Notes under the pieces: model-generated
The model's input: the letters and a program-made list of their open reading frames with translations, nothing else
Database searches by the model: none
Told to the model about the DNA's origin: nothing
Translations under genes and position numbers: made by a program
Shown: piece after piece, positions 17,322 to 25,890 of the stretch
Position numbering within the stretch: the stretch's first letter is position 1
How the letters are laid out: each line of letters starts with the position of its first letter
NCBI GenBank assembly: GCA_046329235.1
Contig: JAXLVA010000001.1
Location: 2,046,001 to 2,110,000 of the forward strand
Length of the DNA: 64,000 bases
Source of the DNA: JALONH01 sp046329235
GTDB taxonomy: Bacteria; Bacteroidota; Bacteroidia; Cytophagales; Cytophagaceae
Reading direction: 5' to 3'

Positions 17322-18731
17322 TTGCCTTTCACCTCCAAAATAACGCGTTATCTTTTTGTTATATTAGTATTAACTTTCGAATTTTCGGGGAATAGTCAAA
17401 ATATTTCTTTTAAACTGAATAAAACCAATCTATACAAGAATGACTTTTTATGTTTAACTATTACATTCTCACAAGAGGCTAAAAAAGAGTATCAGTACTA
17501 CCAAGATTACCTCCTTCCGGAAATTCCAAACTTTGTAAAATCACACACCTACTTTCAAAAAACCGACGAAGGGGGTATGATTCATCAATGGTATGAACCT
17601 ATTAAAAGTGGAACTACCTACTTCCCTACTTTATTACTTTACAATCGCCATCACAAAGCCTTTCAATATACTAGTCAAGCTTTAACGGTACTTGCATCCG
17701 AGCATGCCAATCCGGAATTACCTCCAGCAGCACCATGGATAGCCAAAGTAAAACTAAATGCACAGCGACCGACCATTAAATGGTATATATCCGGACCTAC
17801 TACCTCCCAACTGATGGAAGGAAAACGCTGGTCAGCCATCATTGAACTACCACTATCGGAATCGGTAGAGTATGCAGTCCCTAGTTGGAATAGTGCACAA
17901 GAACAAATTAAGAAATGGATGAATCGCCAATCTTTTTTACATGAAAGTCTACTAAAGAATGGTGCTCCATTGATAGACACCGTCATTATTGATGAGAAGA
18001 CCTACTTAAAAATATTACTAGTGGATGAATATATATTCCCTACTGCCGTTGGGGACATTCATATTCCCAGCTTCTCACTACCTTATTATATCTACAACAA
18101 AGGTGATTCCCATGATGGTATCGTGCGTTTAGCAGAAGAGATTACATTGGGTACTCCTGAGTTCACTTGGAAAGTCCGAAACTTAAGAGGGAAGTCGACC
18201 AACCCGGCTACGGTAGTAGGAAATTTCACCTTGACCGATGCCTCAGAACAAACAGCTTTACGCCTAGGAAAGAGCACCTATGTCACCCTTACCTTGGAAG
18301 GTAATGGTGAACTTTCTTCCATGGGCAAGCCGGTGTTTAAATCGAATCAAATGGAGCTTCTTTCTTCTGAAGTCCTAAATTCTGCTATTGTGAGCTATCA
18401 ACCATGGGTGGTTAGAAAACAAATTCGCTACCATATCAAACCTACTGCCAAAGGAAATATTAATTTGTCCAATGCTTTTTATTGGGCTTACTTTAATTTA
18501 CAAAGGCAACAATGGGACACTTTACGTCCTAATTCAACCATTCACGTATATCAATCGGCAACGGGCGAAACTCCGCAATTCTTTACGGAAGACCCGTTCT
18601 ATCAACGATATACAATAACCTCTCAAGGAGGTATTCGACAACAAGTCGAAACCGATCTGGTGAACCGCTTGGCGAACCTGATTATTTTCCTTATGTTAGT
18701 AGTCACTGCAATCTTAGTAATAAAAAAATGA
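17322..18731 (+). CDS. BatD-like membrane-anchored protein
   Basis: 469 residues from a TTG start. It has an N-terminal signal sequence (about 9-25, LFVILVLTFEFSGNSQ), a large beta-rich extracytoplasmic part beginning ISFKLNKTNLYKNDFLCLTITF, and one C-terminal TM helix (about 450-467, NLIIFLMLVVTAILVIKK). That order and the opening strand pattern fit BatD of the Bacteroidota Bat (aerotolerance) group. However, the batA/B/C genes are absent here and the identification rests on pattern, so treat it as BatD-like. The stop overlaps the aroC start by 4 bp (ATGA), so the two are coupled. Confidence 0.65.
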   Translation: MPFTSKITRYLFVILVLTFEFSGNSQNISFKLNKTNLYKNDFLCLTITFSQEAKKEYQYYQDYLLPEIPNFVKSHTYFQKTDEGGMIHQWYEPIKSGTTYFPTLLLYNRHHKAFQYTSQALTVLASEHANPELPPAAPWIAKVKLNAQRPTIKWYISGPTTSQLMEGKRWSAIIELPLSESVEYAVPSWNSAQEQIKKWMNRQSFLHESLLKNGAPLIDTVIIDEKTYLKILLVDEYIFPTAVGDIHIPSFSLPYYIYNKGDSHDGIVRLAEEITLGTPEFTWKVRNLRGKSTNPATVVGNFTLTDASEQTALRLGKSTYVTLTLEGNGELSSMGKPVFKSNQMELLSSEVLNSAIVSYQPWVVRKQIRYHIKPTAKGNINLSNAFYWAYFNLQRQQWDTLRPNSTIHVYQSATGETPQFFTEDPFYQRYTITSQGGIRQQVETDLVNRLANLIIFLMLVVTAILVIKK

Positions 18732-19807
18732 GTAATAGTTTCGGTACGATTTTCCGTATAACCACATTCGGAGAATCTCATGGTGTAGGTGTGGGAGTAA
18801 TTATTGATGGCTGTCCTGCCGGAATTCCGGTAGACGAAAACTTTATTCAGTCCGAAATGGCCCGTAGAAAACCGGGGCAATCCAAAATTGTAACACAACG
18901 TCAAGAAGACGATCAAATAGAAATTCTATCCGGCGTATTTGAAGGTAAAACAACAGGTACTCCAATCGCCATGATGGTTCGTAATGGGGATCAACGTAGT
19001 AAAGACTACTCACACATCGCGGATCGTTATCGCCCATCTCACGCAGATTATACATACCAAGAAAAATACGGTGTTCGTGATTATCGCGGTGGCGGAAGAA
19101 GTTCTGCTCGTGAAACATTAGCACGTGTAGCCGCAGGCGCTATCGCTAAAATGATGCTTAAAGCATTAGGCGTAGAGGTACAAGCCTACGTTTCTCAGGT
19201 AGGCAGTTTGAAATTAGATGAAGCTTTAGCAGTTGATTTATCTAAGACCGAAGATAACATTGTTCGTTGTCCGGACCCTGCTACCGCAGAAAAGATGATT
19301 GAACTAATTGATCAAGTAAGATTAAATCGTGATACCATAGGTGGTGTTGTAAGCTGTGTGATTAAAGGATGTCCGGTAGGCTTAGGTGAACCGGTGTTTG
19401 ATAAATTACACGCTGAGTTAGGCAAAGCCATGTTAAGTATCAACGCTGTCAAAGGATTTGAATATGGTAGTGGTTTTGATGGTGTGGCTTTATTAGGGTC
19501 ACAACACAACGATAAATTCTATACGGATGCACAAGGCAAAGTAAGAACAGAAACTAATCACTCCGGAGGAATCCAAGGTGGTATCTCTAATGGTGAAGAT
19601 ATTTACTTCCGTGTAGCATTTAAACCGGTAGCTACGATCATGATGGATCAAGAAAGTATCAACCAAGAAGGTAAAACCGTTACCGTAAGCGGTAAAGGAC
19701 GCCACGATCCATGTGTAGTACCAAGAGCAGTACCAATCGTAGAAGCCATGGCTGCTATTACGATTGCAGATTTTTATTTACGCAACAAAACAGTTCGATT
19801 TGAGTAA
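18728..19807 (+). CDS. aroC: Chorismate synthase
   Basis: 359-residue enzyme that converts 5-enolpyruvylshikimate 3-phosphate to chorismate with reduced FMN, the last common step of aromatic synthesis. Diagnostic motifs are FGESHGVGVGVIIDGCPAG (residues 11-29), RPSHADYTYQEKYG, YRGGGRSSARET and GGIQGGISNGEDI, plus RHDPCVVPRAVPIVEAM near the end. Full length. It begins inside the last codons of the BatD-like gene and ends inside the start region of the symporter gene. Confidence 0.98.
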   Translation: MSNSFGTIFRITTFGESHGVGVGVIIDGCPAGIPVDENFIQSEMARRKPGQSKIVTQRQEDDQIEILSGVFEGKTTGTPIAMMVRNGDQRSKDYSHIADRYRPSHADYTYQEKYGVRDYRGGGRSSARETLARVAAGAIAKMMLKALGVEVQAYVSQVGSLKLDEALAVDLSKTEDNIVRCPDPATAEKMIELIDQVRLNRDTIGGVVSCVIKGCPVGLGEPVFDKLHAELGKAMLSINAVKGFEYGSGFDGVALLGSQHNDKFYTDAQGKVRTETNHSGGIQGGISNGEDIYFRVAFKPVATIMMDQESINQEGKTVTVSGKGRHDPCVVPRAVPIVEAMAAITIADFYLRNKTVRFE

Positions 19808-21062
19808 CACAGAAACTACCGACAAAGATCTACATTGGAAAATACTCGTTGGTATTTCCTTAGGCATCTTTGTCAGTTTCAGTTTACATGACATACAAGG
19901 TGGTGCCGAATGGGCTCAAGCATACATCAAACCATTCGGCACTATTTTTATTCGATTATTGCAGTTGATGGCTATCCCATTACTGCTTACATCTCTTATC
20001 ACCGGCATAGCCGGTATGCGCTCACTGGATCATTTAGGTAAACTCGGAGGAAGAACACTACTACTTTTCACCTTCACTTGTATTACATCCACTACGATTG
20101 GAGTATTGCTAGCTAGTATAATCCAACCCGGCAGTTTTGTTCCCGCTGATTTACGTCAAGAATTATTCACCTCCTACTCCAGTGATGTAAGTCAATTTGT
20201 AGATGCTAAAAACAATCAACCTCTAGGGTTCTTTCAAATGTTAGTACAATGGGTTCCTTCGAATATATTTTATGCACTAGGTCAAAATAGCATGATGTTA
20301 TCCATCGTATTATTTTCCATTTTATTTGGAATAGCAGCTTGTCAAGTTCCTTCCTATCAAACAAAACCGGTGATAGACTTCCTAGAAGGACTACAAGAAA
20401 TTTTCATGAAAATGGTTTTGCTGATCATGAAGATTGCTCCCTTCGGAGTATTCGCATTGATAGCTTCTATCTCTTTAAACTGGAGTTTATTGACTTCACT
20501 ATTCATTTACATCGTCACCGTTGTCATAGGATTAAGTATCATATTATTTATTTTATACCCTGCAGTCTTTACTCTTATTGGCAAAACAGGTTATCGTTTC
20601 TTTTTCAAAATGATGCAACCGGCATTTCTTACCGCCTTTAGTACCAGTTCGAGTGCAGCCACATTACCGGTAACGATGAACAGAGTAACCGAAGGATTAA
20701 AAGTAAAAAAAGAACCGGCTCATTTTATTTTATCTTTAGGTACCACCATTAACATGGATGGCACTGCTTTATATCAAGCTATCGCTGCTATATTTATGGC
20801 CCAAGTAGTGGGGATTGATTTAAGCTGGTTAGATATGCTTACGATCATTGTCACCTGTACTTTAGCAGCTGTGGGGGCGGCAGGTGTTCCCGGTGCAGGT
20901 ATGATCACGCTAATGATTGTATTACAATCCGTACACGTACCGGTAGAAGCCATTGCATTAATCATGGCACCTGATAGATTATTAGACATGTTTCGTTCGT
21001 TAGTGAATGTAGCCGGTGATGCAACAGCGGCAGTAGCATTAGGCGAAAAAGAAACTGAATAA
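19800..21062 (+). CDS. Dicarboxylate/amino acid:cation symporter (DAACS family)
   Basis: 420-residue inner-membrane symporter of the glutamate/aspartate/C4-dicarboxylate family. Signature parts are the Ser-rich hairpin TSSSAATLP, NMDGTALYQ, the re-entrant loop GAAGVPGAGMI and the substrate helix APDRLLDMFRSLVNVAGDATAAV. I choose TTG 19800, which overlaps the aroC stop, over the longer TTG start at 19764, because residues before LSNTETTDKDLHWK are encoded inside aroC and look out of frame for this family. Substrate (Glu, Asp or dicarboxylate with Na+ or H+) cannot be fixed by eye. Confidence 0.93.
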   Translation: MSNTETTDKDLHWKILVGISLGIFVSFSLHDIQGGAEWAQAYIKPFGTIFIRLLQLMAIPLLLTSLITGIAGMRSLDHLGKLGGRTLLLFTFTCITSTTIGVLLASIIQPGSFVPADLRQELFTSYSSDVSQFVDAKNNQPLGFFQMLVQWVPSNIFYALGQNSMMLSIVLFSILFGIAACQVPSYQTKPVIDFLEGLQEIFMKMVLLIMKIAPFGVFALIASISLNWSLLTSLFIYIVTVVIGLSIILFILYPAVFTLIGKTGYRFFFKMMQPAFLTAFSTSSSAATLPVTMNRVTEGLKVKKEPAHFILSLGTTINMDGTALYQAIAAIFMAQVVGIDLSWLDMLTIIVTCTLAAVGAAGVPGAGMITLMIVLQSVHVPVEAIALIMAPDRLLDMFRSLVNVAGDATAAVALGEKETE

Positions 21063-21067
21063 CCTTC

Positions 21068-21745
21068 ATGAAAAAATCTTACTCCATTATTAAATGGCTA
21101 AAGCGAATAACGCTAAGTATTCTTTCGTTACTAATCATTTATCTTCTCTTTGTTTTTATTTTTTCTCACATCCCTTACAATACTGATTTTAAAGCGACAC
21201 CTAATGGTACTCCTGTGTTTTTAAAATCCAATGGAGTACACACCGACTTTATTGTACCTATTAAAACACCTCTGATGGATTGGAATGAGTTCATTCCCAA
21301 TATTCCTCCACAAAGCAACTACATAGCTTTTGGTTGGGGCGATAAAGGTTTCTATCTCAACACGCCTACTTGGGATGATTTAACTTTTTCAACTGCTTTC
21401 AAAGCAGCATCGGGGTTAAGTACCACTGCTATGCATATAGACTTTTCTTATAACACACCTAAAGAGAGCGCTACTTGTCAAGGCACTACCCTTTCGGATG
21501 CAGAATATTTAAAGCTGTGTGATTATATAAAAAACTCTTTTGATAAAAATGAACAGGGAGAACTAACCTCTATTCCTTTTGACCCACGATATTATAGTGG
21601 CGCATTCTATGACGCTAAAGGCACCTACAGTATTTTCAAATCCTGTAATAGTTGGGTAAATAAAGGGTGTAAACAAACGGGCATTCCAACTTGCTTTTGG
21701 ACGCCACTTGACCAACCCTTAATCAACTCATTAAATGGCTATTAG
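21068..21745 (+). CDS. DUF2459 / TIGR02117-type protein
   Basis: 225 residues with an N-terminal membrane anchor (about 15-34) and a globular part outside the cytoplasm. Motifs SNGVHTDFIVPI, YIAFGWGDKGFYLNTPTWDDL and FKSCNSWVNKGCKQTGI match the conserved family often named TIGR02117 or DUF2459. Cys and His in these blocks (for example NGVHTD and KSCNSW) suggest a papain/NlpC-like cysteine hydrolase, but this is inference. It starts 5 bp after the symporter gene and probably ends that transcript. Confidence 0.85.
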   Translation: MKKSYSIIKWLKRITLSILSLLIIYLLFVFIFSHIPYNTDFKATPNGTPVFLKSNGVHTDFIVPIKTPLMDWNEFIPNIPPQSNYIAFGWGDKGFYLNTPTWDDLTFSTAFKAASGLSTTAMHIDFSYNTPKESATCQGTTLSDAEYLKLCDYIKNSFDKNEQGELTSIPFDPRYYSGAFYDAKGTYSIFKSCNSWVNKGCKQTGIPTCFWTPLDQPLINSLNGY

Positions 21746-21774
21746 TGAGTGTATAGCTTGATTTTTGTCATTAT

Positions 21775-21807
21775 TTTGGTTTTTTAAACCCTTTTAGCTT
21801 ACATTTG
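21775..21807 (+). promoter_or_regulatory. Promoter of the metal-handling cluster, leaderless
   Basis: TTTG (21775-21778) and TACATTTG (21800-21807, exact TAnnTTTG) are 21 bp apart. The likely GTG start at 21811 lies 3 nt after the -7 box, which would coincide with the transcription start. Confidence 0.6.
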
Positions 21808-21810
21808 TGC

Positions 21811-22188
21811 GTGCAAAAATCCATTTCCATACTATTGCTCGTTCTATTTTCTTTGCCATTGGCGTTGAAAACAGGTACGATGGTATATTTTAAATGGAAT
21901 GAAAAAGAGATTGCCAGGACCCTATGTGAAAACCGTTTCCAAAAAACATCTACTTGTAACGGTACTTGTTATTTAAAGAAGCAATTAAAGAAAACGGAAC
22001 AATCCGGCACATCTGAAGACACTAACCGATTCGAAGACAACTTCCATAAATTGGTTTATTTCATAGAGCCTCTATTTCAAACAGAGTTTAATTCCACTCA
22101 AGTATATAGCCTTAACTTTCCCGCTCTTTCTACCGAAGGACAAGTGAGAGATTTTTCATTGGAGATTGAATATCCTCCCTGTTGTTAA
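21811..22188 (+). CDS. Small secreted Cys-pair protein of metal cluster
   Basis: About 125 residues from GTG 21811 (a TTG at 21805 would add two residues). A signal or anchor segment (about residues 5-20 after the start) precedes a mature part with CENRFQKTSTCNGTCYLKKQL and a C-terminal CC. The pattern with CxGxCYL is familiar from small Bacteroidota proteins placed next to copper or other metal genes. I know of no assigned function. It heads the MbnP-MbnH-like cluster, so a role in metal binding or thiol redox is likely by context only. Confidence 0.72.
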   Translation: MQKSISILLLVLFSLPLALKTGTMVYFKWNEKEIARTLCENRFQKTSTCNGTCYLKKQLKKTEQSGTSEDTNRFEDNFHKLVYFIEPLFQTEFNSTQVYSLNFPALSTEGQVRDFSLEIEYPPCC

Positions 22189-22203
22189 TTTAATACCCCT
22201 TAC

Positions 22204-22282
22204 ATGAAAACATTAGATTCACTAGTCGCTATTGAATCTATATCAACGTGTGTTTACACTTAAACACTTGCGCCGTTTTCAT
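22204..22282 (+). ncRNA. Three-stem structured element before the MbnP-like gene
   Basis: ATGAAAAC (22204-22211) pairs perfectly with GTTTTCAT (22275-22282). Within it, TAGATTCA (22214-22221) pairs with TGAATCTA (22233-22240) and GTGTTTA (22250-22256) pairs with TAAACAC (22261-22267). All three stems are perfect, giving a three-way junction of 79 nt. It may be a regulatory RNA, a terminator-like structure, or a small inverted-repeat element of the kind seen at 14791 and 34171. Confidence 0.45.
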
Positions 22283-22322
22283 TTACCCATATTAACATTT
22301 CGTATTAAACTGATTAAACAAC

Positions 22323-23111
22323 ATGAAAAATTTCATTGTACAATTATCTATTTTATTATCTCTATCCTTAGCTATTACTTCTTGTAAAGACAATAAAAAC
22401 GAAGATCCGGCTCCAGTTGCTACCGGAACTATTCACTTAGAATTTGACCATATGTTTGATGGTGAAGAGTTCGTATTAGACAACTCTAAATACTACTTCA
22501 AAACAGCTTACGGAGACAGCATCGGCATTAGTACTTTCCGTTATTACATCAGTAATATTAAATTCAAAAAAGCGGATGGCACTACGTTCACTGAACAAGA
22601 AAGCTACCACTTAATTGATTTAGACCCGAGCAATTTAACTACCGGAATTGATGTATCCGGAATCCCTGTGGGTGATTATGTAACGGTAGAATTTATGGTA
22701 GGTGTAGATAGTACTCGCAATGTATCCGGTGCTCAATCCGGTGCATTAGCAACCACTAATGGTATGTTCTGGTCATGGAACAGCGGTTACATATTCTTAA
22801 AGTGTGAAGGTAATTACAAAACAGAAGACGAGGTTACTAGTGGAAGTTTTGTTTATCACGTAGGCGGATTCAGCGGTACCAACAAAGCATTACAAACGAT
22901 AACACTTAATGTTCCAAGCCCTGCTTATGCACGTGTGGCAAACAATGCTGTTTCCAAAATGCACTTACATATTAATGTAGAACAGTTGTTCAATGACCCT
23001 ACCGAAATTAATATCAATACCATGAGCACCATTCACATGCCGGGTGCCAATGCTAAAACACTTTCAGAAAACTACAAAGGTATGTTTGAATTGGATCACG
23101 TACATAATTAA
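22323..23111 (+). CDS. MbnP-like copper-binding lipoprotein
   Basis: 262 residues. Signal peptide with lipobox Cys21 (LSLAITSC), so a lipoprotein. The mature part, from GTIHLEFDHMFDGEEFVLD through SIGISTFRYYISNIKFK and VEFMVGVDSTRNVSGAQ to KMHLHINVEQLF and a terminal HVHN, matches the MbnP family. MbnP binds copper after its partner MbnH oxidises a tryptophan to kynurenine; the family includes bacteria that make no methanobactin. The next gene, MbnH-like, starts on the last base of this stop codon, so the two are tightly coupled. Confidence 0.85.
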   Translation: MKNFIVQLSILLSLSLAITSCKDNKNEDPAPVATGTIHLEFDHMFDGEEFVLDNSKYYFKTAYGDSIGISTFRYYISNIKFKKADGTTFTEQESYHLIDLDPSNLTTGIDVSGIPVGDYVTVEFMVGVDSTRNVSGAQSGALATTNGMFWSWNSGYIFLKCEGNYKTEDEVTSGSFVYHVGGFSGTNKALQTITLNVPSPAYARVANNAVSKMHLHINVEQLFNDPTEININTMSTIHMPGANAKTLSENYKGMFELDHVHN

Positions 23112-24151
23112 TGCGCTGTTCTGTTTCATACATATTATTCATAGTTTCTACAGTTATTCTTTATAGTTGTAAGGATCCTTTAGTAGAACCACAAAGCTCT
23201 TTTCCGGGCTTTGTGGTTCCTTCTCATTTCCCTGCACCTAACTATTCAGGAGCGCCTAACAACCCTATTACCAAAGAAGGCTTTGAACTAGGAAGAAAAA
23301 TCTTCTACGACCCGATTACCTCCAAAGACAGTACAATCTCTTGTGGCTCCTGTCATCAATCCTTTGCCGCTTTCGCAAATTTGGACCATGCCACTAGCCA
23401 CGGCATTGATGGTTTATTCGGAACTCGTAACGCACCTCCTATACAAAACACCGCATGGATGAACTCCTTCATGTGGGATGGAGGCATTAATCATATTGAA
23501 GTGATGCCTTTAGCTCCATTGACTAATCCGGTGGAACATAACGAAACCATTAACAATATCTTAGTTAAACTTAATCGCCAAGCATCCTATAGAGAACAGT
23601 TTCAACAAGTATTTAAATCTAGTCCCATCACGGATCAACAAATGTTTTATGCATTTTCTCAATTCATGACTATGATGGTTTCTTCGAATTCTAAGTATGA
23701 TGAATATATTAAAGGAAATATGAGCGCTCTCACAAGCGATGAAGTAGAAGGATTGCAATTATTCAATAGCAAATGTAGTGCTTGTCATACCGGTATATTA
23801 TTTACTGATGGCAGCTTTCGAAACAATGGTTTAACACCAACCTCCATTGACTCCGGCAGAATGCACATCACCAACTTTGAAATGGATCGAAACAAATTCA
23901 AAGTGCCATCCTTGCGAAATATAGCACTATCTAGGCCCTACATGCATGACGGTAGATTTAATACACTAGAAAAAGTGCTTAATCATTATTCAGATGGTGT
24001 GGTTGATAGTCCAACATTAGATCCATTACTAAAATCCAATGGTAACTTAGGCATTTCACTCACTGATGAAGAGAAACAAAAAATCATTTTGTTTCTACAA
24101 ACATTAACAGATTATACATTCGTTAACAATCCATTATTCCAACAACCATGA
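23111..24151 (+). CDS. MbnH-like di-haem peroxidase lipoprotein
   Basis: 346 residues. N-terminal signal with lipobox Cys20. Two c-type haem sites, CGSCH (78-82) and CSACH (222-226), place it in the bacterial di-haem cytochrome c peroxidase/MauG superfamily. The neighbour identifies it as MbnH-like, which forms a bis-Fe(IV) state and oxidises a tryptophan of MbnP rather than acting as a plain peroxidase. The LRNIALSRPYMHDGRF block near residues 275-290 is typical of the superfamily. It acts in the periplasm and needs the cytochrome c maturation system, which is elsewhere. Confidence 0.88.
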   Translation: MRCSVSYILFIVSTVILYSCKDPLVEPQSSFPGFVVPSHFPAPNYSGAPNNPITKEGFELGRKIFYDPITSKDSTISCGSCHQSFAAFANLDHATSHGIDGLFGTRNAPPIQNTAWMNSFMWDGGINHIEVMPLAPLTNPVEHNETINNILVKLNRQASYREQFQQVFKSSPITDQQMFYAFSQFMTMMVSSNSKYDEYIKGNMSALTSDEVEGLQLFNSKCSACHTGILFTDGSFRNNGLTPTSIDSGRMHITNFEMDRNKFKVPSLRNIALSRPYMHDGRFNTLEKVLNHYSDGVVDSPTLDPLLKSNGNLGISLTDEEKQKIILFLQTLTDYTFVNNPLFQQP

Positions 24152-25065
24152 TGAAACCAATCTTCATTTATCTATTCCTCCTATGCAGTAGCATCTACAG
24201 CGTTAATGCTTGTGATGTTTGTGGCTGCTCTTCCGGAGCTTCCTACATGGGAATCTTGCCCCAATTCAGTAAAAACGTTGTAGGCATTCGTTATCGTTAC
24301 CGAGTATTTGAACATAATAACTCTGCTGCCTCTTCTACTACAACAGGTATGGCATTGGAAGATCGTTTTCAAACTTTTGACATTTGGACTCGCTTATATT
24401 TAGGTAAACGATGGATGTTGTTCGGTTTCTTGCCTTACTCCTATTACACCCGCATTGAAACGGACGCTACCGAACATATTCAAAGCGTGGGTGACATGTC
24501 GGCACAATTAAACTATTTAGCCATCAATACCGGAGACAGTACAGGCAAAAAAGTCCGACAAACATTAATCTTGGGTGCGGGAATAAAACTTCCAACCGGG
24601 AAGTACCAACAACGCGACCGTTTCAAAAACATGTTTCCTTTACCGTTTCAAATTGGTTCAGGAGCCTATACTTTACGTGCCAATATAATTTATACTGTAC
24701 GAGTAAAAGCACTTGGATGGAACAATGACATTGCTTACAACTATAACCTTAGCAATGAACTAGAGTACAAATTAGGCAATCAATTCACCTGGGCATCCAC
24801 GTTTTTTTACTGGAAAAAATGGGTTAATATTTCCATTCTTCCGAATGCCGGGGTCTTCTTTGAACAAATGAGCAAAGACCGTGAATACGGTTATTACAAT
24901 CAGGCTACCGGAGGAAAAGCGCTATTCTTCACCTTAGGCACCGATCTATACTATAAAAATTTCATCTTGGGAGCTACCGCCCAAGTAGTTGGACCTCAGA
25001 ACACCGGTATTGATCAACCCATCAGTAAATGGCGCTTTATGGCGCAATGTTCCTACTTATTCTAG
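24148..25065 (+). CDS. Outer-membrane barrel-like protein with CDVCGC motif
   Basis: 305 residues. Signal peptide, then CDVCGCSSG at 22-30, then alternating aromatic-polar strands (VVGIRYRYRVFEH, KRWMLFGFLPYSYYTRIE, TLILGAGIKLPTGKY) as in a transporter-like outer-membrane barrel, ending with a terminal aromatic strand (WRFMAQCSYLF). The start overlaps the MbnH-like stop by 4 bp. The Cys cluster at the mature N-terminus plausibly binds copper, and context suggests a copper-handling outer-membrane component; this is inference. Confidence 0.75.
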   Translation: MMKPIFIYLFLLCSSIYSVNACDVCGCSSGASYMGILPQFSKNVVGIRYRYRVFEHNNSAASSTTTGMALEDRFQTFDIWTRLYLGKRWMLFGFLPYSYYTRIETDATEHIQSVGDMSAQLNYLAINTGDSTGKKVRQTLILGAGIKLPTGKYQQRDRFKNMFPLPFQIGSGAYTLRANIIYTVRVKALGWNNDIAYNYNLSNELEYKLGNQFTWASTFFYWKKWVNISILPNAGVFFEQMSKDREYGYYNQATGGKALFFTLGTDLYYKNFILGATAQVVGPQNTGIDQPISKWRFMAQCSYLF

Positions 25066-25077
25066 TAAAAAAGGGCA

Positions 25078-25109
25078 TTTGGGGAGTATTATACAATATT
25101 GTACCTTTG
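25078..25109 (+). promoter_or_regulatory. Promoter of the Nfu gene
   Basis: TTTG (25078-25081) and TACCTTTG (25102-25109, exact TAnnTTTG) are 20 bp apart. The leader to the ATG at 25156 is about 40 nt. Confidence 0.75.
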
Positions 25110-25155
25110 TAGTCGATTGAGGAACTATTTAGCCCTCAAAAACATTTATTAAGTT

Positions 25156-25737
25156 ATGGAAACAACAAAAGCACCGGTTGAAATATATTTAGAGGCTACC
25201 CCTAACCCGAATACATTAAAATTTGTCACAGACAAAAATTTAGTACCGGAAGGAAGTGTAGATTTCGCCAGCCCTTCATCAGCTGAATCTTGCCCAATGG
25301 TTCTAGACCTTTTCCGTTTTGATTTTGTTCGCCGTGTATTTATGGCTGCCAATTTCGTAACGGTAACTAAGGCAGACGGTATCGATTGGATTGAAGTTCA
25401 AAACATGATTCGTTCTGTTATCAAAGGATATTTAGAAGAAGGTAAACCATTATTCAAATCCATGCCACAACAAGTAAGTAACGTGGCTCCTGTGGAAGGC
25501 GAACCGGAAGTGGTATCTAAAATCAAAGTAGTGTTAGACGAGTATATCCGTCCGGCAGTAGAACAAGATGGTGGTGCTATTACTTTCCATTCATTCAACG
25601 AAGGTGTAGTAAAAGTTCAACTACAAGGATCTTGCAGTGGTTGTCCTTCTTCTACTGTTACTTTAAAATCAGGTATTGAGAATTTATTAAAAAGAATGAT
25701 TCCTGAAGTGACAGAAGTAGTTGCTGAAAACATGTAA
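25156..25737 (+). CDS. Nfu-type Fe-S cluster scaffold/carrier
   Basis: 193 residues with two domains: an N-terminal Nfu_N domain (residues 9-95; IYLEATPNPNTLKFV) and a C-terminal NifU-like domain (120-190) with the cluster-binding Cys160 and Cys163 (GSCSGCPSS). Such proteins carry 4Fe-4S clusters to target enzymes in the cytosol. Full length and with its own promoter and terminator, so it is a single-gene transcript. Confidence 0.95.
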   Translation: METTKAPVEIYLEATPNPNTLKFVTDKNLVPEGSVDFASPSSAESCPMVLDLFRFDFVRRVFMAANFVTVTKADGIDWIEVQNMIRSVIKGYLEEGKPLFKSMPQQVSNVAPVEGEPEVVSKIKVVLDEYIRPAVEQDGGAITFHSFNEGVVKVQLQGSCSGCPSSTVTLKSGIENLLKRMIPEVTEVVAENM

Positions 25738-25742
25738 TCTTA

Positions 25743-25780
25743 ATAGCTGCTAGGTACTCGTCATTAGTATTTAGTATTCG
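25743..25780 (-). repeat. Degenerate TACT-rich dispersed repeat, copy 4
   Basis: The complement contains the exact 16-mer ACTAAATACTAATGAC found in copies at 932-1005 and 1491-1545, 24 kb away. Confidence 0.65.
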
Positions 25781-25800
25781 CTAAAAAAAATCAATAGATA

Positions 25801-25844
25801 TAAATAAGAAAGCCTTCTCAAAAATGGGAAGGCTTTCTTATTTA
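25801..25844. terminator. Bidirectional terminator after nfu
   Basis: A perfect 17-bp stem (from TAAATAAGAAAGCCTTC to its complement at 25828-25844) closes a 10-nt loop. It serves Nfu on one side and the DUF7935-like gene on the other. Confidence 0.9.
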
Positions 25845-25860
25845 TGTAGGATTATCTAAA

Positions 25861-25890
25861 TACCAGCAACTAGTAGCTAACTACTAATCT
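25861..25890 (+). repeat. Degenerate TACT-rich dispersed repeat, copy 5
   Basis: AACTAGTAGCTAACTACTAATC resembles GACTAGTAGCTAAATAC of the copy at 932-1005. It abuts the stop codon of the gene that ends at 25890. Confidence 0.5.

Noticed and set aside
20339..20641. 100-codon plus-strand ORF inside the symporter gene
   Set aside because: It is out of frame in a gene with clear family motifs.
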